A DNA stretch of 14,759 bases from an uncultured Bacteroidota bacterium. GTDB lineage: Bacteria; Bacteroidota; Bacteroidia; Chitinophagales; Chitinophagaceae. Under the pieces are notes generated by a model that worked only from the letters and a program-made list of their open reading frames with translations, searched no databases and was not told where the DNA came from. Below, one piece after another: positions 8,258 to 13,009 of this stretch (position 1 is its first letter; each line of letters starts with the position of its first letter). The DNA lies in assembly GCA_903912405.1 (NCBI GenBank), contig CAIWHF010000055.1, positions 1-14,759 on the forward strand. The letters run 5' to 3'. The position numbers and the translations under genes are program-made.

Positions 8258-8525
8258 TGTGCGCAAAACGAGCGAATATCAATCCGAGCATTTAGTAGCA
8301 GCGCATACTATTCCTTTAAATGATTTGGAACAACAATTAGATCAGTTGCCCAAAGAGCAAGCCTTTGTTGTGCATTGTGCAGGGGGTTATCGCAGCATGA
8401 TTGCTGCTTCTTTATTAAAAAAGAAAGGCATTCATAATTTTGTAGATGTGATAGGCGGATTTGCTGCCATTAAAGCAACTGATTTGGCAAGAACCGATTA
8501 TGTTTGTCCTACAACGATGCTGTAA
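8244..8525 (+). CDS. Rhodanese domain, likely orphan C-terminal piece of an MBL-fold persulfide dioxygenase fusion
   Basis: A single rhodanese (sulfurtransferase) domain of 93 residues. It begins directly at the core strand PIFDVRKTSEY and has the active-site loop HCAGGYRS with catalytic C45. It ends IGGFAAIKATDLARTDYVCP. From memory of the family, this exact style (DVRKxSEY, HCAGGYRSMIAAS, C-terminal DxVCPTT) is typical of the C-terminal rhodanese of MBL-fold hydrolase/persulfide dioxygenase fusions of about 450 residues in Bacteroidota. The MBL domain is absent: an in-frame TGA lies at 8223-8225, and the DNA upstream belongs to the GEVED gene. The catalytic Cys is intact, so a free sulfurtransferase is conceivable, but its first strand starts immediately at the ATG without the usual leader helix. 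It may be translated by coupling to the GEVED stop (14-bp overlap) or be a dead fragment. Confidence 0.8.
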   Translation: MPIFDVRKTSEYQSEHLVAAHTIPLNDLEQQLDQLPKEQAFVVHCAGGYRSMIAASLLKKKGIHNFVDVIGGFAAIKATDLARTDYVCPTTML

Positions 8526-8557
8526 AATATAATCTATTCTTAACGCATACTTAATAT

Positions 8558-8590
8558 GTAAAAAGCGAATGTTTAAAAGTTCGCTTTTAC
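8558..8590 (+). repeat. Imperfect inverted repeat after the rhodanese ORF, possible terminator overlapping a promoter
   Basis: GTAAAAAGCGAA (8558-8569) pairs with TTCGCTTTTAC (8580-8590) around a 10-base loop, with one bulged A. It starts 33 bp after the rhodanese stop. The short T-tract lies inside the right arm rather than after it, so termination would be weak. The right arm runs into the TACATTTG box at 8588-8595, so the element could also act as an operator for the next gene. Confidence 0.5.
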
Positions 8591-8595
8591 ATTTG
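8588..8595 (+). promoter_or_regulatory. -7 box of a Bacteroidota promoter for the second DUF47 gene
   Basis: TACATTTG matches the TAnnTTTG consensus perfectly and lies 16 bp before the ATG at 8612, giving a leader of about 10 bases. No good TTG is found 17-19 bp upstream; that region is the loop of the inverted repeat 8558-8590. The box is convincing, the whole promoter less so. Confidence 0.45.
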
Positions 8596-8611
8596 CGTAT
8601 AAGATGCACCT

Positions 8612-9259
8612 ATGACTATTGCCAACCTCATCAGTAAGTTTCAGCCTAATAAAAAAATTTTCTTTACCCTTTTCGACGAAATGGCGGTCAATTTAAAAGA
8701 GGTGAATTTGCTTTTAAAACAAGTGCTGTCTTCCAATGATACTACCTATAGAAGAGCCTTACTGCCAACCTTAACGACGCTTAAAGAAAAAAATGATTTA
8801 CTAGCACAGCAAGTAGTGGTAGAATTGCATAATAATTTTATTACGCCTTTTGATCGCTTAGATATTCATGAATTTTCAAAAACCCTCAACTATATCTCTG
8901 ATAGTACTTGTGCGGTGGCTAATCGAGTTATCTTATTAGAGGTTCAAGTATCGAGAACGGCTATTGATCAATTTGTAGCCTTATTAGAACAAGCCATTCA
9001 AGAATTATCAAAAGCAATAGCGCAATTGAAAGATGCCAATGCATTTTATCGAGTTACGGAATCCTGTTATTTAATTAATCAATACGAAAGTAAAGCGGCT
9101 GAATTGTTAGAAATAGCCTTAGTAGCTCTATACAAAGAGCAAGAACACCCTATTGAGGTCATTAAAATTAAGATCATTTACGATTTGCTCATGCAAGTAT
9201 TAGACTATTGCCAAGATGCAACTTGTGTTTTAGAATCCATTATTGTAAAATCGGTATAA
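8612..9259 (+). CDS. Stand-alone DUF47 (PhoU-like) paralogue with degenerate metal motifs
   Basis: A 215-residue helical cytoplasmic protein of the same family as the gene at 1-603. Shared blocks include NNFITPFDRLDIHEF, HPIEVIKIKIIYDLL and VLESIIVKSV. It is a full-length family member that begins at the expected N-terminal helix (FFTLFDEMAVNL). Two of the three PhoU-type (E/D)xxxD motifs seen in the first copy are altered: D78-D82 corresponds to N93-D97 (NYISD), and E144-D148 to E159-A163 (ESKAA). The third is kept as D198-D202 (DYCQD). No permease gene is adjacent; its neighbours are the rhodanese fragment and a secreted phosphodiesterase. It may partner the distant PiT, form a heteromer with the first copy, or have diverged in role. 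The family call is firm; the role is unknown. Confidence 0.92.
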   Translation: MTIANLISKFQPNKKIFFTLFDEMAVNLKEVNLLLKQVLSSNDTTYRRALLPTLTTLKEKNDLLAQQVVVELHNNFITPFDRLDIHEFSKTLNYISDSTCAVANRVILLEVQVSRTAIDQFVALLEQAIQELSKAIAQLKDANAFYRVTESCYLINQYESKAAELLEIALVALYKEQEHPIEVIKIKIIYDLLMQVLDYCQDATCVLESIIVKSV

Positions 9260-9314
9260 GCGTTTCTTAATAATTTCATAGTTATCTCCTAACATCTTAG
9301 TAATATAGCCACGG

Positions 9315-9322
9315 TAGTTTTG
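9315..9322 (+). promoter_or_regulatory. -7 box candidate for the secreted phosphodiesterase gene
   Basis: TAGTTTTG matches TAnnTTTG perfectly, 11 bp before the ATG at 9334, so the leader would be only about 6 bases. The best -33 candidate, TTA at 9297-9299, is spaced too closely (15 bp). The intergenic region is 74 bp and shows no terminator, so read-through from the DUF47 gene is also possible. Confidence 0.35.
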
Positions 9323-9333
9323 TAAAAAACTAT

Positions 9334-10251
9334 ATGAACCAATCTAACCGATGTGTAGTTATTCTTTCACTTTTTCTTTTCGTCCATTTTTTAAGCGCCT
9401 CTTTTACCTTCGCCAAAAACGTAAAAGTGCTCACTTGGAACGTGCAAATGCTGCCATCGAAATGGAGCTTTTTGTCTAAAGACTTACAAAAGAAACAACA
9501 GCTTCGTACACAATGGATCTTAAGTTATATCCAGCAAAACGATTTTGATATCCTATTTTTCCAAGAAGCTTTCGATGCACATTTTCTGAAAGTGCTTAGC
9601 GATTCTTTAGCAGCACAATATCCTTACCGAATAGCACCACACCAAGGCAGCGGCATAAAATTATCTAATGGATTATGGACCCTTTCTAAATTTCCTATTA
9701 CCAATCTTGCACACATTACTTACGAGGCTAAATCCTATCCCGATTTGTTTGCTGCTAAAGGAGCACAGCTCCTTTGTGCCGAGGTGGAATCGCAAAAAAT
9801 ATTTTTCATCAATACCCATTTGCAAGCTGATGATGCTAAGGCTAAACATGCCAGTATTCGCCAGCGACAATTGTTTCAAATCAAAGCGCAGTTGATTACA
9901 CCTTTTATACATGCAAGCGATGCCTTGATATGTACGGGCGATTATAATATTGCTGCAGCATCGGAAGAGCATCGGCATTTGAAGGATATTTTAGGCTTGC
10001 ACGATATCATCGCTGATTTCAAAATGCAATTGCCTACGTTTAGTTCCAAAAATTATTGGAATAAAGGACAAGAAGTTGCTCAGCGTTTAGATTATTTTTT
10101 ATCCAACCTTATTGCCTTATGGCCGCTGAAAGAGAGCATTCAGTTGCATACGCCTAGTGTCAACTATAAGGGTCAAACTATTGATATGGCAGATCATTAT
10201 GGCCTGGCGATGAGTTTTGAGTTGGCAGATGCTCTTGCTCGAAATCCTTAA
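9334..10251 (+). CDS. Exported endonuclease/exonuclease/phosphatase-superfamily enzyme, sphingomyelinase C-like
   Basis: A 305-residue protein with an N-terminal signal peptide (about 1-27, hydrophobic LSLFLFVHFLSASFTFA), so it acts in the periplasm or outside. The full EEP catalytic set is visible: TWNVQML with N36, FFQEAFD with metal-binding E78, NTHLQADD with H162, TGDYN with D203 and N205, QRLDYFL with D253, and ADHYG with D287-H288. The combination QEAFD, THLQADD and DHYG resembles bacterial sphingomyelinase C/neutral sphingomyelinases more than DNase I or exonuclease III. The likely reaction is Mg2+-dependent hydrolysis of a phosphodiester headgroup such as sphingomyelin or ceramide phosphoethanolamine. 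The substrate is inferred; a nuclease or another lipid phosphodiesterase is possible. The length and start suit the family. It ends before its own terminator. Confidence 0.87.
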   Translation: MNQSNRCVVILSLFLFVHFLSASFTFAKNVKVLTWNVQMLPSKWSFLSKDLQKKQQLRTQWILSYIQQNDFDILFFQEAFDAHFLKVLSDSLAAQYPYRIAPHQGSGIKLSNGLWTLSKFPITNLAHITYEAKSYPDLFAAKGAQLLCAEVESQKIFFINTHLQADDAKAKHASIRQRQLFQIKAQLITPFIHASDALICTGDYNIAAASEEHRHLKDILGLHDIIADFKMQLPTFSSKNYWNKGQEVAQRLDYFLSNLIALWPLKESIQLHTPSVNYKGQTIDMADHYGLAMSFELADALARNP

Positions 10252-10276
10252 TGTAATTATGCAAGTTTATAAAAAC

Positions 10277-10305
10277 AAAAACCACCTTGAGAAAGGTGGT
10301 TTTTT
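10277..10305 (+). terminator. Intrinsic terminator of the phosphodiesterase gene
   Basis: ACCACCTT (10281-10288) and AAGGTGGT (10293-10300) form a perfect 8-bp stem with the tetraloop GAGA. The stem extends through A/T pairs and is followed by five T. It lies 26 bp after the stop at 10251. The preceding A-run could give some activity on the other strand. Confidence 0.92.
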
Positions 10306-10504
10306 ATTTTAAGTGCGCTTATCTCAGATTTGTGCGGAGGAAATTGTTCAAAGTATCGATGAAATAGCAAATTGTGATTATGTATAGTTGAGGATTGTAA
10401 AACTAATATCGGATTAACTAATTTGTTACATTTATGTAAGTGATAAGCTGCTTTTGAGATAATTCCAAATACATTCCACGGTAATATTACCCTGAATAAT
10501 TTTA
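10306..10504. other. AT-rich intergenic region with two small palindromes
   Basis: No gene, tRNA or repeat array is visible in these 199 bp, which lie within the 319-bp gap between 10251 and 10571. Two palindromes stand out. GGTAATATTACC (10480-10491) is a perfect 12-bp palindrome 14 bp upstream of a -33 box. TTACAT and ATGTAA at 10426-10439 are perfect 6-bp arms with a 2-base spacer. Either may be a binding site for a dimeric regulator of the gene at 10571; both are short enough to arise by chance in AT-rich DNA. Confidence 0.4.
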
Positions 10505-10534
10505 TTGTTAAAAATAGATGTTATTGTACTTTTG
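10505..10534 (+). promoter_or_regulatory. Consensus Bacteroidota promoter of the 89-residue gene
   Basis: TTG (10505-10507), a spacer of exactly 19 bp and TACTTTTG (10527-10534) match the Bacteroidota sigma-ABfr consensus at every defined position. Transcription would start near 10540, giving a leader of about 30 bases before the ATG at 10571. This is the best promoter in the window. Confidence 0.75.
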
Positions 10535-10570
10535 CATGGTAAATGTGATGTATGTAATGTGACATTTTAA

Positions 10571-10840
10571 ATGTACAGTATGATTAAATTGACAACCAAG
10601 GATGATTTGAAATATGAAGGGTATAAAACTACTGCCTATCCGATTGGAGATCCAAAAGTAACAGGATTTCCAGACTCAACCCCTTTTGATAAGATGGAAA
10701 TAGAAGAAGTACTTTATATTATAAATGAGGTTCGGTCTAAGTTGAATATTTTAAACCCAATTTATGTTGATATCATCGAACGCTTTATCAGATTGTTTAT
10801 GCCTAAACATATAGTAACCCAAATACAAGCATTTAACTAG
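10571..10840 (+). CDS. Small hypothetical protein, 89 residues
   Basis: I do not recognise this protein. It is soluble with no signal peptide. The N-terminal half is rich in Gly, Pro and Thr with a loop-like segment, EGYKTTAYPIGDPKVTG (about 16-32). The C-terminal half is predicted helical: IEEVLYIINEVRSKLNI, then YVDIIERFIRLFMPKHIVTQ. Internal M4 (10580) is an alternative start. It is supported as a real gene by a consensus promoter 37 bp upstream and a long terminator-like inverted repeat 18 bp downstream, which together frame it as a monocistronic unit. Codon use is AT-rich like the following genes. The two-helix end could bind a partner or form a dimer, but no function can be assigned. 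Confidence 0.7.
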   Translation: MYSMIKLTTKDDLKYEGYKTTAYPIGDPKVTGFPDSTPFDKMEIEEVLYIINEVRSKLNILNPIYVDIIERFIRLFMPKHIVTQIQAFN

Positions 10841-10858
10841 GTGTTTTCATTTTTCAAT

Positions 10859-10919
10859 ACCCTAATTTAAGGTGTATTTTTCTAAATTTTGTTAAACACC
10901 TTAATTTAGGGTTGTTTTT
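10859..10919 (+). terminator. Long-stem terminator-like inverted repeat after the small gene
   Basis: ACCCTAATTTAAGGTGT (10859-10875) pairs with ACACCTTAATTTAGGGT (10896-10912), 17 bp with a single mismatch and a 20-base loop, followed by TGTTTTT. It begins 18 bp after the stop at 10840. The T-run (10915-10919) fits intrinsic termination, but the AT-rich stem and big loop are unlike the compact GC-rich terminators elsewhere here. A second AGGTGT at 10839-10844 could pair with the same right arm. Confidence 0.65.
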
Positions 10920-10975
10920 GAATTATTATTCTTTTTGTTTTGTATTGTTATTTAACCAAATAAAATATAACGATT

Positions 10976-12910
10976 ATGAACAAAAAAATACTATTAGTGC
11001 TCCCTGTGTTTTTATTGCAAACCTTATTAGTTTTTGCACAAGATACTTATTCCTATGGCTTTAACTTTGATGTAAAAGGATACGATGTTATACCTATTAC
11101 TCATTCTTGTACTACTATAAATCCATTAAATGAAGAATGTGTTGCTGTTGGAACAGTTTATAATTCAACAGGAAATGATGATCCAAATAATGGATTACAT
11201 TTCATTCGTTTTGATAAGAAAGGAAATTTATTAACTTCAGTTTTTATCAATAACATAAATGCAGATGAAAGAGCAGTTAAAATCTTAAGTATTAATAATG
11301 ATTGTAGATTTGTAATTGTCTCTTTATTCAGGGAATATACAACTGGTGCTACTGATGCTATTAAACTTACCATTGTAGATACTAATGGTTTAGTTTTAGG
11401 TGAATCGCTGATACATTCTTCAAATAACTCATTTACTCATCTTTATCCTATGGATGCTGTTATTAATGATGGATATATTTATATTGTTGGTTCTGCTGTT
11501 AAAAACCCACCTAATTCACCTGCAAATATTGGATTTGGATTGAACTTTTTTAATGATAATAGATGTTTTGTTTATAAAGCTAAATTTTCAAATTTATCTG
11601 TTAATCAGTTGTTTTTATTTGGTGATACTCCTCCGTCTTATTTTAATTATAATGGATCTCAATTGCCTAATTCTTGTTACAATATTGCCAGAACTATTAA
11701 GTTTACAAAAGATGGTAGAATATTTGTTTTAGGTGCTGCAAATACTTTAGTTTCTTATACATATCTTCCTACTACAGGTTATTCTATTCCAGGAGCAATG
11801 ATTGCTGAATTGAGTAATTCTAGTTCACCAATTTCTGTGATAAATTATAAAGTTTACAAAGATACATTTTCCAATTATGTTGGCACCATAGCTGTTGATT
11901 TATATTACGACCAGTACACAGATTCTATGAATTTACTTGTCAATGATGTAAAAGTGGAACATAATATTAATGCTCAAAGTTATGGGAATCAAGCTCTTTT
12001 ACCTTGGGATGCATACAGAGTATATAAAGTTAGTAAAACTAATTTCAATCATTTTGTAACAAATAGATTTCAGCCTTTTGATAATTTATACGCAACCAAT
12101 TTTATAGAACAAAATAATGGTAATTTAAAAATTGTTGGATGGCAGTTTACTTCAGATGTTTCCCATACCTCACCTACCACAATTTTAAGAGATTGTCCAT
12201 TTATTCAAAATGTAAAAATTGACAACAATGCATCTAATTTTATGTTGCCAATTTCTTTAAATACGCTTGTTGATGGAACTTTAAATCCAACAAGCCCTTA
12301 TCAATTAGTAGGTGGTAATAATTTAAGTTCTATTTGGGAATTGCCTAGGATCGGTTCTTTATCAGGTATTTATGACAATGTAGTATTAACAGGTACGCAT
12401 TTATTAAATAATCCTACATTCGGTTTGAAATGTATTTTTACGGATAATATGGGTAATAGTTGCAGCAATCAGGAGATGACTTATAACAGTCAATATACTA
12501 TTCCAATTGCACCTTCATATGAGCAAATTACTAATTTCCCAAGTTATAACTGTATAATTGACACAACGAACTCTATAAATCCAACTATAAATACTCTTTT
12601 TAACTTTTCTTGCAATAATGATAATTTGTTTAAGAAAGCTAAAAATGCTAATTTAGAAATAAAATACGCCCTATTGCCTAATGTATTGCAGCGTGGTGAG
12701 GGATTTAAGTTGTTTGCTGAACCATCTTTTAGTGCATCTATTCCTCTAAATATTTGTATTTATAATTCAATTGGTATGGTAGTATATCGAGACATTATTG
12801 ACTTTGGAGGTAACATCTTGGTAAATCCACAAATAGAAGTGCCAGGTGTTTATTTTGTGGAAATTTTGGTGGATGGCAAAAAAGTAAAAGAAAAATTAGT
12901 AATCTATTAG
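10976..12910 (+). CDS. Secreted protein with propeller-like N-terminal region and T9SS sorting domain
   Basis: A 644-residue exported protein. The signal peptide is residues 1-22 (MNKKILLVLPVFLL ... FAQ). The body contains repeated blade-like segments, such as GLHFIRFDKKGNLLTSVFI, IKLTIVDTNGLVLGESLIH, GYIYIVGSAVKNP and FTKDGRIFVLGAANT. This pattern resembles the Ser/Asp-rich beta-propeller (delta-60/SBBP-like) proteins of Bacteroidota, though I cannot define blade borders. Residues from about 563 to 644 end in ICIYNSIGMVVYRD, GVYFVEILVDGKKVKEKLVIY, a T9SS type A domain whose usual YPNP opening is replaced by LLPNVLQ. It has no catalytic residues that I recognise and is probably a surface or released protein. 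It lies 99 bp before another T9SS-type gene on the same strand with no terminator between, so co-transcription is possible. It is AT-rich in codon use. Confidence 0.85.
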   Translation: MNKKILLVLPVFLLQTLLVFAQDTYSYGFNFDVKGYDVIPITHSCTTINPLNEECVAVGTVYNSTGNDDPNNGLHFIRFDKKGNLLTSVFINNINADERAVKILSINNDCRFVIVSLFREYTTGATDAIKLTIVDTNGLVLGESLIHSSNNSFTHLYPMDAVINDGYIYIVGSAVKNPPNSPANIGFGLNFFNDNRCFVYKAKFSNLSVNQLFLFGDTPPSYFNYNGSQLPNSCYNIARTIKFTKDGRIFVLGAANTLVSYTYLPTTGYSIPGAMIAELSNSSSPISVINYKVYKDTFSNYVGTIAVDLYYDQYTDSMNLLVNDVKVEHNINAQSYGNQALLPWDAYRVYKVSKTNFNHFVTNRFQPFDNLYATNFIEQNNGNLKIVGWQFTSDVSHTSPTTILRDCPFIQNVKIDNNASNFMLPISLNTLVDGTLNPTSPYQLVGGNNLSSIWELPRIGSLSGIYDNVVLTGTHLLNNPTFGLKCIFTDNMGNSCSNQEMTYNSQYTIPIAPSYEQITNFPSYNCIIDTTNSINPTINTLFNFSCNNDNLFKKAKNANLEIKYALLPNVLQRGEGFKLFAEPSFSASIPLNICIYNSIGMVVYRDIIDFGGNILVNPQIEVPGVYFVEILVDGKKVKEKLVIY

Positions 12911-13009
12911 TGTATTATATCATTTGCATTTAATTTTTATAATAGGGGAGTAATTCACTGTTATTATTATTTTATAATTTTAATTAATTGTTCTTTTAAA
13001 TCTGGTAGT

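Noticed and set aside
10306..10504. Riboswitch, tRNA or small RNA in the long intergenic gap
   Set aside because: No cloverleaf, no conserved riboswitch core and no second terminator could be seen; only two short palindromes.
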